A DNA stretch of 64,000 nt. Origin: Portulaca oleracea (lineage: Eukaryota; Streptophyta; Magnoliopsida; Caryophyllales; Portulacaceae). This document shows positions 11,390 to 24,175 of the stretch, in pieces (positions within the stretch are counted from its first letter, which is position 1; each line of letters opens with the position of its first letter). The notes beneath the pieces were generated by a model. That model searched no databases and had not been told where the DNA came from. It worked only from the letters and a program-made list of their open reading frames with translations. The DNA lies in the NCBI GenBank assembly GCA_029582165.1, contig CM055873.1, positions 52,282,581 to 52,346,580 of the forward strand. Reading direction: 5' to 3'. The position numbers were made by a program, and so were the translations under genes.

Positions 11390-11960
11390 CCTTTTTTTTT
11401 TGGCGCAAAAGATCGAAAAAAAACCTTTTTATTTAGACAGGGAGGAGCCTTACATAATTAAAAGACCATTTGCTCTCGTATTATGGAGCACGTGTTGAAT
11501 TTTCTTAGGAGGATCGTGGAAGTACTTTACATCCACACCTCCCTTTTCTAAAGCTAATTTTGTCAATTTATCAACAATTTCACTAGCCCTCTCGTAACAG
11601 AAAGCTACATGGACTTCCCAACCTGCCAACTTGATCCACATCTTGCATTGATTGGCTATGTTGGTAACCATCGCATCCCTGACTTCAACCTCTCCCTTTA
11701 CGAGATGGATTGCCACAAGATTGTTTGATTTTCAACTCGAGTTGATTGATGCCTATGCCGTTGGCTATTTTGAGCCCGAATGCCACAACTCAAGCTCAAT
11801 CATTTATGTTGTTCGATGTCCTAGACCTTTCATGAAGCCTCGAATCCAATTTCCATCGCTTCATGAAAAACAACGCAACCAATTCAAAATTTCCACTCAC
11901 CTTTATGGTTGCTCCAGGTAGATTGTTTCATGCTAAATGATTGGTTTTCATTCATAATTC
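11390..11960 (-). pseudogene. Non-LTR retrotransposon fragment with RNase H domain, copy 1
   Basis: The minus-strand frame at 11450-11716 reads NIANQCKMWIKLAGWEVHVAFCYERASEIVDKLTKLAL then FHDPPKKIQHVL (motifs at separate positions). This is the C-terminal half of the plant RVT_3/RNase H-like domain found at the 3' end of LINE ORF2. The N-terminal GAT.KGEW..GMGGVIHEA part is better kept in the block 2 copy. A T-run at 11391-11400 would be the poly(A) side of a minus-strand element. Frame breaks and lack of reverse transcriptase show it is a truncated relic. Confidence 0.7.
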
Positions 11961-12048
11961 AGCCCTAATTGTGTTGGCCAACTTAGCCTTCCAAACATAT
12001 CCCACGAATTGGAACACCGAACACGACCACTAATAAAGAAGCCCATGT

Positions 12049-12340
12049 TGGAAAACATGCATATATGGTTTATGACTATACCCTACGTAACAAATGCGCA
12101 AGTAAACTCAGCCCGGGATGGGTTCTCAATTGAGTTTGTGTTGTAACCCCATGAGTTGGACTTTGGCGCATACATATTGAGCCTTGAAAACATAACCCAC
12201 ACTATGACAACACTAGAGTAATCCCCATGTTGGAAAAACATGTATGGTTTGTGACTGTCATCCATATAAACTCCCACAAATATGTAAGTGAACATATCCC
12301 AAGTTGGGTTCTCCATGGTGTTCAATTGAGTTCAATTTAG
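12049..12340. repeat. Imperfect 176-bp dimer, copy 1
   Basis: CCCATGTTGGAAAA at about 12049 and again near 12225 begins two similar units that both end near GTTCTC..GTTCAATTGAGTT. The same dimer sits next to the RNase H relic in block 2 (about 21997-22290) and block 3 (about 44660-45000). Repeat family not recognised. Confidence 0.55.
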
Positions 12341-12726
12341 ACAACATAATTAACATGACAACCTATTACCCCTACTTACAAAATAAATCAAAATTATTTT
12401 CTTAGTCAAACCTTCACTGATTGATGGCAACACTAAACTAATAATAAATGATAGTCTATGATAAGTCTTTTGTAAGACAACACTTGAGAACAATTTTCAC
12501 TTTAACTCTATAGGTTTAATTAACGAGTTATATCCCTTTTACTCGTGCTATGAATTTCTAGGAAGCATCATTATTTGTCATCTGTAACTGGTATATAGCA
12601 TCAGATTTAGTCTTTTGTAAAGAAAAATTAAATTACCAGTTCATTTGGCATGGATTGCTTTCCCACTTCTGCTAAACATACAAATGTGTTCTTTTCTCTA
12701 TATATTTTGAACCAAAGCAAGAAAAA

Positions 12727-14420
12727 ATTACATAATTTCAATGCTTGCCCTACAAATTGTACTACAACCAACCACTCTCCATCTCTAATACATGCATAGT
12801 CAAGAAGGAAAATTATTCTTCTTTTATTAAAAAAAAAAGAACCAAGATCTGAAATTTTGCTTTGGGTGAAATATAGAAGGGTCAAATACAACAATTACTT
12901 CAAAATTGCAATTTAGAGAAACATGTTAATTTCAATTGACTCAAGATTTAAAATTATTAGTGACCTACTACTCTATGGAAAAGAAGTGGAGAAAGTTTAA
13001 TGAGACATTTTTTACTATAGTATATTACATTATAAGTTGAAAAAATAATCTTTTATAACTATCGAGATTATGACATTCTTACTTATCAATTATGATCAAG
13101 TTTACTCCGTTTCTTTTTTAAAAATTTGGGTAACTAGTTTGTTCCATTTCTTTAACAAAATGGCAGATTATATTTTGAACAATCTAAACAGAATAATCAA
13201 TACTATTTCAAAGCATGAGTACAAGGCTAATCTTTAGAACAAAAATGGAAGGAATGGCTTGATCAAGGAATATGAATTAGCAAGGTTGGTGCAGATTAAT
13301 ATAAGTACGGAAAATTGGTATATAGCCTCCTTCAAATTTATTGCATTTATAAATTCATTTCTGACCTTTTTGAAATTAATATTGAAGAACCTCAATTGGT
13401 TATGAGGACCTCAGTGCAATCATCAGTGAGGACCTCAAGCATCAGCACGATATTATTTTGTTTGAAAGATCACCCAGCTATTTCAGGGAAGTATCAAACA
13501 CATCCCAATCCTATATCCTCCCTCTATCTTTTAGATATGATTGTAATAATCTTAATTTCCTTCTCAGACATAAAACGAAAGAAAGAGAAAATATGGCAAG
13601 GAAACTTCAGGTCCTACATGACGGTTGGAAATTTCAATGCTTGCCATAAAGAGTACGTTTGTGTCATACAACTCATACCTCATGATTCCACGAATTTTTT
13701 TTTTCTAGATCCGACAAACACACCCACACAACAACAACAACAAACAACAAAGAGAAAACCAAAAGACAAAAGGAAAAAATAAGAAACCAGCGACACCTAA
13801 CACGTTTAGCCTAAGCTAACCAAGCCCTAGCTACGGATTGCCTGTTTGGCCTCCTGGTGCGCTAGAGCAACCATTACTCGTGGAAATTTCGTTCATGCAG
13901 AATGAATGATTAGGGAGATGCCCAACAAATTGTACTATAACCAACCACTCTTCATCTCTAATACATGCATAGTCAAGAAGGAAAATTATTCTTCTTTTAT
14001 ATAAAAAAAAAGAACCAATACTTGAAATTTTGCTTTGGGCAAATACAAAAGGGTCAAATATAATATAGCAGTTACCTCTAAATTTTGTAATTTAGAGAAA
14101 CGGGTTAATTTCAATTGATTCAAGATTTAAAATTATTCGTGACCTATGATACTACTCTGTGGAGAAGAAGTGGAAAAAGTTTAATGACACATTTGTTACT
14201 ATAGTATATTACATTCTAAGTTGAAAAAATAATCTTTTTTAATCATCGAGATTATGGCATTCTTACTTATAAATTATAAAAAGTTTATTCGGTTTCGTTT
14301 TTAAAAATTTGGGTAACTAGTTTGTTCCATTTCTTTAACAAATTGGCAGATTATATTTTTGAACAATCTAAACAGAATAATCAATACTCCTTCAAATTAA
14401 TATAAGTAAGGAAAATTGGC
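12727..14420 (+). repeat. Local segmental duplication in block 1
   Basis: The sequence at 12727-13320 (from ATTTCAATGCTTGCC through CCTCCTTCAAAT) recurs in diverged form at 13632-13646 and 13918-14420, interrupted by a roughly 270-bp insert. Block 1 alone has the second copy. Blocks 2 and 3 have an LTR-like segment at the corresponding place. Confidence 0.65.
13647..13917 (-). mobile_element. Retroposon-like insert with minus-strand poly(A)
   Basis: This segment interrupts the duplicated copy of block 1 sequence. Read on the minus strand it ends in a GTTGTTGTTG repeat, GGATCTAG and an A-run (T-run on the plus strand near 13694-13704), like the 3' end of a LINE or processed transcript. No coding motif and no clean target duplication were found, so the class is tentative. 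Confidence 0.4.
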
Positions 14421-14837
14421 AAATAACCTCCTTCAGATGTATGATATTAATAATTTCAACTACCTTTTGAAGTTAATCAATATACTAGTTACATGGACAT
14501 GTTTATCCCCTATAACATGCAATATACAAGCATCTATATGGCTAATTAAAGTTTTGGACCATTCAATGTATAATACTAGTTTGAAAAGTCTATAACTTCT
14601 GGTCCTACCAAGCAGATGTGAATCATAATTTGTCAGTCATATTGTACAGGTTTCTTTCACACCACCATAATTGTTGTTTACTTTCAAAATAACAGACAAT
14701 GAAAGTACTGTAGAGAGTCCAAAACTGTAATGAAATGAAGCAACCCTACAAATTGTACCTTAAACATTGTCCATGCATTCCCACTTTCAAAATAGCAGAC
14801 ACCATTACTCATTTTTATTTGGTTGTAATAAAATATA

Positions 14838-15108
14838 CTACCTCCGTCTCATGATAGTTGTCACTTTAACTAACTTTATTTGTTCCATAATACTTGTCAT
14901 CTTACAATTTCAATGTAATTTTTTCCAACTACCTACATTTTTTATTAATTTTTTTGACACAAGAATAGAAAAAGTAGGTCAGAGAAGCATCTACAAATAA
15001 TTTAATACTAATATTTCACAACTTTCCATACAATACAATACCCAACTAACATATTTCATTGGTTTTTTAAATTTTTGTCAAATGGACAAGTAATATGGAT
15101 GGAGGTAG
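14838..15108. mobile_element. Stowaway-like MITE with TA target duplication
   Basis: Left end CTACCTCCGTCTCATGATAG and right end GGATGGAGGTAG are inverted repeats, flanked by TA at 14836-14837 and 15109-15110. The matching place in blocks 2 and 3 reads AAATATAGCATG without the element, a clean empty site. The insertion therefore happened after the blocks separated, or the element left the others precisely. Confidence 0.85.
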
Positions 15109-15118
15109 TAGCATGTTA

Positions 15119-15540
15119 CTCCCTCTGTTCCATATTACTTGCCATAATTTTGACTTTTACGGTTTCCAATGTCACTTTTTGATTGATAATTTCTTACATA
15201 ATATATTATTAATAATTACAATATTATACTTTTATGATAATATTTTTCGTTACGCATCTAATTGTGATAATTTTATATAGCAACTCATTGTATATATTGA
15301 GAAATTTATGGTCAAAACTTTTGAAATTTATCTACACGATTTTCAAAGATAACGATTAATATTGTGTAAAACAAAACCCAATACAATTTAGAGAGTGCAC
15401 CCATTTCATATGTGTTGTGATCTCTACATAATTTGAGTCCAAAAGAGAATAAGAGTACGTAATTTCTGGTCCTACATGGGAGGTGAGAGATTGCATAATT
15501 CCTAGAAATTTCGTTCAAAGAACATGACAAATAATGGAGG
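15119..15540. mobile_element. Stowaway-like MITE forming the proximal promoter of NLR-B
   Basis: Begins CTCCCTCTGTTCCATATTAC and ends GACAAATAATGGAGG, with TA on both sides (15117-15118, 15541-15542). It lies from about -564 to -143 relative to the B start codon. The same element occurs at 24994-25416 before C and 47719-48141 before E, but not before D. It carries TTGACTTTT at 15150, a W-box-like core. Confidence 0.7.
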
Positions 15541-15682
15541 TACCCTACAGGTTTTAGTACATCCACCCATTTTTAATCTCTAAATTGGCAAAACATTTGA
15601 ACAAAAATCAAACACAAACACTTTCTGAGCACACCCACAAGAAGATTATCATTTCCCAAATTACCAGGAAATTGAGACAGCC

Positions 15683-18600
15683 ATGGAGAAAGCCATTGCC
15701 ACTGAGTTGATAAAATCTTTGTTAGAGAAGTTGGTCTGTGGAGCAGTCAAAGAGATCCATTTTACCGCAGATAGAGACTCCCACTTGAAAGAGCTCGCAA
15801 AAACAAAGGTCATGGTTGATGCTTTGCTTCTTGATCAAAATGACAGTTTAGCACTGCAGAATGGCAGCCAGCTTGCAAGACAACAGCTGCAGAGACTGAG
15901 CTCTGCCCTCGACATGATCGACGACTTGCTGGATGAAACTGCTGCTAGATCCCAAATCAAACGAGGTGCAACAGGGTTCAAAGATCGGGTACGTTTGTTC
16001 TTTTCGGTTGATTTCAACCCGATTCTGTATTTGTTGAGGATGTTAGGCATGTTAAGGGTATTAGGAAGGAACTTGATTCCATAACCAAAGACCATGCCCT
16101 GCTGGGAAGCATATTGTCTATGCTTCCAAGTGCTGTAACCCAAACATCCTCAACACCAAAAAGAGATCTGGGTTCTGATGTAATCGTGAAGGAGGTCATA
16201 GGGAGGGATTCAGAAAGAGATGTTATAATAAGAATGCTTCTTGATTCCCGTGATCAGAAAGAGCCCTTTTCTGTGATTGCTATTGTGGGGATTGGTGGGT
16301 TGGGAAAAACCACCTTGGCACAGTGTGCTTATAATGACGAGAGGGTGAAAAAACACTTTGACACACTGCTTTGGGTTTATGCTTCTCGAGATTTTGTAGC
16401 CAAGGAGATACTATTGAAAATCTTAGCATCTGGTAGACGTGAAGAAAGAGCACAGGGTCTTGAGATGGATGAGGTGCAACGCCGTGTTAAAGAAATGGTT
16501 GACGGGAAAAGGTATCTCCTAGTTTTAGATGATACATGGGATTCTGAGAAGGAATTATGTGAAGAATGGCAAAAATTGAGAACGACACTCATGCATGGTG
16601 GTAAAGGGAGTAAGGTTCTCATTACCACACGTGAGCAGAGTGTGGCCAAAATTGTGGGTTGTGTTGAGCCATACACACTTGGGGATCTTAAGAAAGAGGA
16701 AGCTTGGAATCTCTTCAAAAACTTTGCATTGATGCCAGGGTGCCAACCAGAGTTGGAGATGATAGGAAAGGAGATTGTAGAAATGGTCCCAAGTGTTCCT
16801 CTTGTCATCCGCACAATAGCAGGCACCTTAAGCAAGAAGCCTAAAACTGCGGACTGGTTGAAGTTTAAAAATGAGGAACTGCCAGTTTTTACTCGTCAAG
16901 AAAATGTCATCCAACAGTGCCTGAAACTTAGCTATGATCAATTCGATCCATGGTTAAAGCTTTGTTTCACTAGTTGTTCCTTGTACCCCAAGGGTTACCG
17001 ATTTGACAAACACGAGCTAGTTTGTCTTTGGATTGCATTAGGACATGTAAAGGCACGACTTGGAAACCAAAGCTTAGAGGATAGAGGGGAGGAATATGTG
17101 CTCAGTCTCCTGCAATGTGGCTTCTTTGAGGTTGCATTGGAAGATTGGTTTGGGTGTATTGAAAGGTTCAAGATGCATGACCTTATCCATGACCTCGCTA
17201 TCTCTCTTAGTGGCAACAATTATAAAATGGTGGATTCTCTTGATTCTCTTGAACTTGCAGGAGGAGTGTCTCATGTGTGCTTTAGTGGCAAAGTGGAACT
17301 CAAAGGGGGCTTGCCACCCTCACTCCTAAAAACTAAGGAGAAATTACGGTCTCTCCTTTTGCCCAGATCCAATATGGAGCTACAACTAAAGGAACTACAT
17401 AAATTACAATATTTGAGGGCATTAAGCTTGCCACGCAGATGGTTGAAGGAAGTCCCAAGCTCAATTGGCAAGCTTATCCACCTTAGGTATCTCAATCTAT
17501 CAGAAAATCTTTTCAGTAGTCTCCCCAAATCAATCACACAACTTGTAAACCTGTTTTGTTTAGAACTCACTCAGTGTGAGTTCCTAGAGGAATTACCAAG
17601 GGATATGAGCAAGCTGGTGAAGCTAAAGCACCTTCACTTATATGGGTGTGTCAAGTTGACACACATGCCGTTGGGGTTAGGAAAGTTGACCCATTTGGAA
17701 ATATTGGACAACTATGTAGTGGGCGAGAATCAAAGCAGTGGCAAGGGGCTCGTAGGAGGGCTAGATGAACTTACTCACCTCAATAATCTCAAGGGTGAGT
17801 TGGCAATAGTTGTGAAGGGTTTTCTCAAGGGCAAGTTGGGATCAAATAAAAAGGCCATCATGGAAGAGAACGAGAAGCTCAATTCTTTGACAATAAGTTT
17901 CGAACAAGGGCAAATATCAAAAGAACAGAGTGAGATGGTGTTGGATAGCTTCAAACCCCATGTTAATTTGAAACATCTATTTATTGAAAGTTACAAGGGG
18001 GAGAAGCTTCCAAGCTGGATGATGGAGTTAGGCTACCTTCATAAGCTGACTGAGATTTTCTTGCTAGGTTTTGAAGGTTGTAGGTATCTTTGTGCATTGG
18101 GAAGACTTCCTCACCTAAAAGTCCTCAACCTTTCTAAAATGAGTACTCTGGAGTACATAGAGCAGAGTACAGTCGATACTGCTAGTCAGCTTCCTGCAGC
18201 TCATCCCTTATTCCCAAGCCTGAAAGCGCTCGTTCTTTATGTTATGCCGTGCTTAAAAGGATGGTGCAGTATCACGTGTACAAGTACAAGCAGCAGTAAA
18301 AACCAACATGTTGAAGATTCTAGGAGGCAAAGACTTCTCAAATATCGTTCGGCTTTCCCCATGTTGAAGAGATTGACATTCTCAAAGGTGGGCTTCGAGG
18401 TAATTCCAGAGGAGTTCCAAGGCGCCTCCTCCCTTGAATCACTTGAAATTACTCAGTGCGAAAAGCTGAAAGGTATCTCTGAGTGGATTGGCAATTTCAC
18501 CTGTCTGCGAAAGTTAGAGGTTGATTCTTGTCCGGAATTGACGTGGTTGCCGAAGCAGATGGGCAGACTCTCCAACTTGGAGGAGCTGGAAATCAAAAAC

Positions 18601-19626
18601 TGCCCATGCCTTAGAGAAACATACCCAGAAGAACGAGGTCAAGACGAACAGTTCACTTCTTCACTGCCTAAGTTGAAGAAATCAAAATTTGAAAATGTTG
18701 GGTGGGAGACTGTTCCTGATTGGTTTCAAGGCCTTTCCTTGCTGGAATCACTTGAAATTAAAAGGTGCAATCAGTTTTGGGAATTTCCAGAGTGGATTGG
18801 CACTCTCACCTCCCTCAAAATGCTTGTTATTTATGATTGCCCTACATTGACCTCATTGCCAAAGCAGATGGCTGACCTCTCCAACTTGGAGTACCTTCAA
18901 ATATGGGAATGTCCGAATGTTGTAGAAATGAGCTGGAAGCGAAGAAACGAAGTAGTAGGGCGTATGAACTCACAACCCCGTCAGATGCAGCATCAGCAGG
19001 GTACACACAAAGGCAAACAAGTATTGATTCCTCCATTCCCAAACTTGAAGAGCTTCGTATTGTGGAATGTTGGGGTAGAATTGATTGGAAGCCTCAGCTC
19101 CTCCCTCAAAGAGCTTAGTATTTGTAGGTGTCCAGAGTTGACATCATTATTTAACCAAATGGTAGCCTTTCCTAACCTCGAAAAACTTGCTCTTGAGAAG
19201 TGCCCTAAGGTGGTGGAAATATGGGAGAAGGCAACAGAAGAAGAAGAAGAAGAAGATTGGGGCACACATAATCCTTTCTTCCCGAAGTTGAAGTACCTGT
19301 GGCTTAGGGATCTACAGCTAAGAGTTGTTCCTAAAGAGTTTCGTGGCATCTCCTCCCTTGAAGAACTTGCCATTGAACGCTGGGGACAACTGGAGGAACT
19401 ACCAGAGTGGATACACACACTTACCTCTCTCGACCAGCTAAGGATTTATGAATGTCCCAAATTGAGAAGGTTGCCAAAGCAGGTGGCCGACCTCTCCAAC
19501 TTGGAGTATCTTCACATCAGTCGGTGCCAGAGCCTGACGAGAAGATGCGAGAAGCCAAAAGGTGAAGATTGGCCCCTCATTCAACATGTCCCGAATGTAT
19601 ACCTCAATGGTGTCGACCAAAGTTGA
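15683..19626 (+). pseudogene. NLR-B: CC-NB-ARC-LRR gene with one frameshift in the coiled coil
   Basis: Translation from the ATG at 15683 matches C and E for about 118 residues, then shifts at 16037-16039, where GGG in C and E is GG here, and stops at 16084. The other frame runs open from there to 19626; its first ATG is 16120. It contains P-loop GIGGLGKTT, kinase-2 LVLDDTWD (Thr where Val is usual), ITTREQS, VPLVIRT, MHDLIHDLA and a long LRR ending GVDQS. Without the one-base loss it would encode about 1,314 residues. An in-frame deletion of about 28 residues near 19080 joins GVEL to IGSLSS, removing part of a repeat kept in D and E. The single lesion in a G run could be an assembly error, so B may be functional. 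A product from 16120 would lack the CC domain. Confidence 0.88.
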
Positions 19627-21339
19627 AAAGAAACATTTTGATTTTGATTTACTTCCACTTGTATCTAAAAAAGTGATAAAGTCATTCAATAATTTTCTTT
19701 CCAGAAAAATAATCTGTACTTAGTTTATGGTAATTCAGAGATGTTGTAGCACTTATTCAAGATCAAATAAACAAACAAATAATTTACCTTTGAAGAGCTT
19801 TAGAATTTTGCCATCAATTTGACCCTGCTTCCCGAATTCTGCAAAATAGAGTAAACAAATCGGAATTTAGGAATGCAATTTGAGAGGCGAAAACAAAGAA
19901 AAATTCAAAACACCAACCGCCTGGCATCAAAGAAAAGAAAAAGATCTCTAATCCAATTCCAGCGCCAATTTCTTCTCATTGTTTAGACCCCCCCGAAAAA
20001 AAAGGAAAGCTTTTGAATATGAGGAAGCAATGACGTTGAAATCTTTTGGGGCATGAATTGTAAATATGAAGTTGAAATCATTTTTTTTGGTATCGGAACA
20101 CAAAATCGTGATTAGCCAGCAATTTTGAACTCAAGGAGAGATGGATTAAGCATGGACGGAAGAACAAACGCCACCAGTCAAGCGGAGAGGGGATTGGAAT
20201 ATAATAGCCAGCAATTCAATTTTGGAGTCTAGATTTAGGGTTGTTAACAAAAAAAAATTGATTATTGGATTATAATAAATAAATTGTATTTTGGGATGTT
20301 GCATAAAAATGTGCCTAACTTTTTTTTTTTCAGACAATTATATACATATAAACAATTCTGACAATAACTAACTCGGTGGCGTTCTAACGTGACGGGTCTA
20401 GGAGCCAAACTAAATAAGATATTCACAAAATTAATGTCATGTAAGTATGTCGAAACAAGCAAAGATGAATTTATTTGTTTTTAAAGAAAATAACATCGTC
20501 GGGTTAGAGCAAAAGTGGAGTAATAATATGTTATTTTAAGAAAAATAAAATAAATCTCATTTGCATTGGTTTGGTCAAGATTTTAATTTTTTTTTTCTAT
20601 CACATAAGACTGCCACCAACTTTGTTACTGTCGAAATCATTTCAAGTGCATTATTATCCAACACCACTGAATTTGGTATAGTATTGTCTGAGAAAAAATT
20701 TTGCTGCATTATTGTTCAACACCCAAAAATACAATATATTATCATTCAAAATGAATGAATGATCATGTTTTGTGTCCATATTGTTTTGAACAACTGAGCA
20801 ACCATCATGTGTACTATTACTTGGTTTATTTATTTATAAATTTTTTCAATGAAAGTTATATTTTATAAGTCATCAAACTACATAATTTAAAACAAAAATA
20901 GAATACAAGGAACTTAATTTTAGCAACTTGTACACTTGTGTGATTTGATCTTGTGTTAAACACTTGCTCGTCCTACATTAAAATGCCATGTTTCTTGTTT
21001 ATTTGTTAGCTGTCATTTTGTCGTCACTTATTATTTTTGTAGATTTTTATAGCACATGTGATGTAAATTCTTAGTCATTTAAATCTTTTAACAATTGAAA
21101 TATATATTTTCTCAAAAAAAAAAATTGAAATATATAAATAGATAACTAGAATTCAAATTACATCATTTATGATACTTCCCCTCATATATTATATCAAAGA
21201 CCAAGACTATAAATTGACTAATAAGACATTGTGGGGTGCAAATCGATCTAGACATTTTGGAAGGAAGCCTATGAAAATAGGGGTTTTAAGAACAAAATAC
21301 ATGCTATTTCCCTTCAAATGTTCTAAATCATTTCTTGTC

Positions 21340-21880
21340 CTTTTTTTTTTGGCGCAAAAGATCGAAAAAAAACCTTTTTATTTAGACAGGGAGGAGCCTT
21401 ACATAATTAAAAGACCATTTGCTCTCGTATTATGGAGCACGTGTTGAATTTTCTTAGGAGGATCGTGGAAGTACTTTACATCCACACCTCCCTTTTCTAA
21501 AGCTAATTTTGTCAATTTATCAACAATTTCACTAGCCCTCTCGTAACAGAAAGCTACATGGACTTCCCAACCTGCCAACTTGATCCACATCTTGCATTGA
21601 TTGGCTATGTTGGTAACCATCGCATCCCTGACTTCAACCTCTCCCTTTACGAGATGGATTGCCACAAGATTGTTTGATTTTCAACTCGAGTTGATTGATG
21701 CCTATGCCGTTGGCTATTTTGAGCCCGAATGCCACAACTTGAAGCTCAATCATTTATGTTGTTCGATGTCCTAGACCTTTCATGAAGCCTCGAATCCAAT
21801 TTCCATCGCTTCATGAATAACACCGCCACCCATTCCAAATTTCCACTCACCTTTTGCGGTTGCTCCAGTGTAGATTGTTT
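21340..21880 (-). pseudogene. Non-LTR retrotransposon fragment with RNase H domain, copy 2
   Basis: The minus strand near 21870-21780 reads TGATAKGEWKFGMGGVIHEA, the start of an RNase H fold. After broken frames, 21665-21399 reads the WEVHVAFCYERASEIVDKL half and the PPKKIQHVL end. This copy shows both halves, which makes the assignment firm. A T-run at 21341-21350 fits a minus-strand poly(A) end. The frame is interrupted and no reverse transcriptase is present. Confidence 0.75.
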
Positions 21881-23566
21881 CATGCTAAATGATTGGTTTT
21901 CATTCATAATTCAGCCCTAATTGTGTTGGCCAACTTAGCCTTCCAAACATATCCCACGAATTGGAACACCGAACACGACCACAGCTAACAGTAAGCCCAT
22001 GTTGGAAAACATGCATATATGGTTTATGACTATACCCTACGTAACAAATGCGCAAGTAAACTCAGCCCGGGATGGGTTCTCAATTGGGTTTGTGTTGTAA
22101 CCCCATGGGTTGGACTTTGGCGCATACATATTGAGCCTTGAAAAGATAACCCACGCTATGACTACACTAGAGTAATCCCCATGTTGGTATGCATGGTTTG
22201 TGACTGTCACCCATGACCCATATAAACGCCCACAAATATATAGGTGAACATATCATAGGTTGGATTCTCTGTGGTGTTCAATTGAGTTCAATTTAGACAA
22301 CATAATTAACATGACAACCTATTACCCCTACTTACAAAATAAATCAAAATTATTTTCTTAGTCAAACCTTCACTGATTGATGGCAACACTAAACTAATAA
22401 TAAATCATAGTCTATGATAAGTCTTTTGTAAGACAACACTTGAGAACAATTTTCACTTTAACTCTATAGGTTTAATTAACGAGTTATATCCCTTTTACTC
22501 GTGCTATGAATTTCTAGGAAGCATCATTATTTGTCATCTGTAACTGGTATATAGCATCAGATTTAGTCTTTTGTAAAGAAAAATTAAATTACCAGTTCAT
22601 TTGGCATGGATTGCTTTCCCACTTCTGCTAAACATACAAATGTGTTCTTTTCTCTATATATTTTGAACCAAAGCAAGAAAAAATTACATAATTTCAATGC
22701 TTGCCCTACAAATTGTACTACAACCAACCACTCTCCATCTCTAATACATGCATAGTCAAGAAGGAAAATTATTCTTCTTTTATTAAAAAAAAAAGAAAAG
22801 AACCAGTACTCTGAAATTTTGCTTTGGGTGAAATATAGAAGGGTCAAATACAACAATTACTTCAAAATTGCAATTTAGAGAAACATGTTAATTTCAATTG
22901 ACTCAAGATTTAAAATTATTAGTGACCTACTACTCTATGGAAAAGAAGTGGAGAAAGTTTAATGAGACATTTTTTACTATAGTATATTACATTATAAGTT
23001 GAAAAAATAATCTTTTATAACTATCGAGATTATGACATTCTTACTTATCAATTATGATCAAGTTTACTCCGTTTCTTTTTTAAAAATTTGGGTAACTAGT
23101 TTGTTCCATTTCTTTAACAAAATGGCAGATTATATTTTGAACAATCTAAACAGAATAATCAATACTATTTCAAAGCATGAGTACAAGGCTAATCTTTAGA
23201 ACAAAAATGGAAGGAATGGCTTGATCAAGGAATATGAATTAGCAAGGTTGGTGCAGATTAATATAAGTACGGAAAATTGGTATATAGCCTCCTTCAAATT
23301 TATTGCATTTATAAATTCATTTCTGACCTTTTTGAAATTAATATTGAAGAACCTCAATTGGTTATGAGGACCTCAGTGCAATCATCAGTGAGGACCTCAA
23401 GCATCAGCACGATATTATTTTGTTTGAAAGATCACCCAGCTATTTCAGGGAAGTATCAAACACATCCCAATCCTATATCCTCCCTCTATCTTTTAGATAT
23501 GATTGTAATAATCTTAATTTCCTTCTCAGACATAAAACGAAAGAAAGAGAAAATATGGCAAGGAAA

Positions 23567-24175
23567 CTCGTGAAGATCAAGTCAGAAAAAGGAAACAAAT
23601 CCTCATTAGACCGTTATACTCAATGAAGATACTTGTCTAATCAAGATCAATACAAACTGGAAAGAATCAAGAAGCAAACAAAGACAACTAAAGGAAGTCG
23701 TTGAGGAGTCAAATATAAATAAGAGAACTTATTCTCTTTACAAGCATCGATTTCCAAGGAAGAAAATCAGTTGTAGGAGTTTTGTGAAAGAAAACTCTGA
23801 GTGTAGGAATTGTGTAAATTCTGAGTGTAACCACATTTGATTTGTGGCAAGTTTTGTAACCAGTGATCTAACTGGTGAGGACCTTATAAGGTCGTAAGGT
23901 TGTTTGAGTTCAGTGATCTTCTGCTAAGTGAGGTTACTGTGTGTAATTGCCTCCTCTGTGAGGCCAAGATCGTAAGGCATCACGCCCGCTCTCAGTTCGC
24001 TCGGCGACCTCACAATCCTCTTACCATCTGAGTTGTAACCTCTTTCCTTAAGCACTTTCTGTTCAATAATAAAGAAGTTATTTTCAGTATTTAAAAGTGC
24101 TATTTAATCTAGTTGTGTTGTGTGAAGTGCAGAATTTTTTCATAACCCTGATCACCCCCTCTAGGGTTATTTCAA
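23567..24175 (+). mobile_element. Copia-like LTR fragment or solo LTR, copy in block 2
   Basis: Absent from block 1 but present in block 3 (46280-46900). It has features of plant Ty1/copia LTRs: GAAGATCAAGTCAG near the left, repeated GTGTAGG/GTGTAA words, AATAATAAAGAAG near 24067, and a right part with CACCCCCTCTAGGGTTATTT. Clear TG..CA ends and a target duplication were not established. The stretch 23973-24010 differs sharply from block 3 (46672-46732), a local rearrangement or sequence error. Confidence 0.5.

Larger units (their letters stand above)
9679..15682. other. Intergenic block 1 between NLR-A and NLR-B
   Basis: From 9430 to about 13604 it is nearly collinear with 19378-23566 in block 2 (offset about 9948-9962), with few differences. 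It then diverges and becomes collinear again from about 14420. It contains an RNase H fragment (11390-11960), an imperfect 176-bp dimer (12049-12340), an internally duplicated segment (12727-13320 and 13918-14420), a retroposon-like insert (13647-13917), and two Stowaway elements (14838-15108, 15119-15540). No intact protein-coding gene seen. Short open frames are not conserved as coding. Confidence 0.75.

Noticed and set aside
13315..13782. 155-codon frame in block 1
   Set aside because: It crosses the breakpoint into the retroposon-like insert. Blocks 2 and 3 have different C-termini and no family motif.
16114..16116. TTG as start of a 1,170-residue NLR-B protein
   Set aside because: Not an ATG. 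The real start by comparison with C and E is 15683, and the next ATG in this frame is 16120.
16377..16835. Long minus-strand open frames opposite the NB domains of B, C, D and E
   Set aside because: They recur in every paralogue as the antisense reading of conserved NB-ARC sequence, with no motif of their own.
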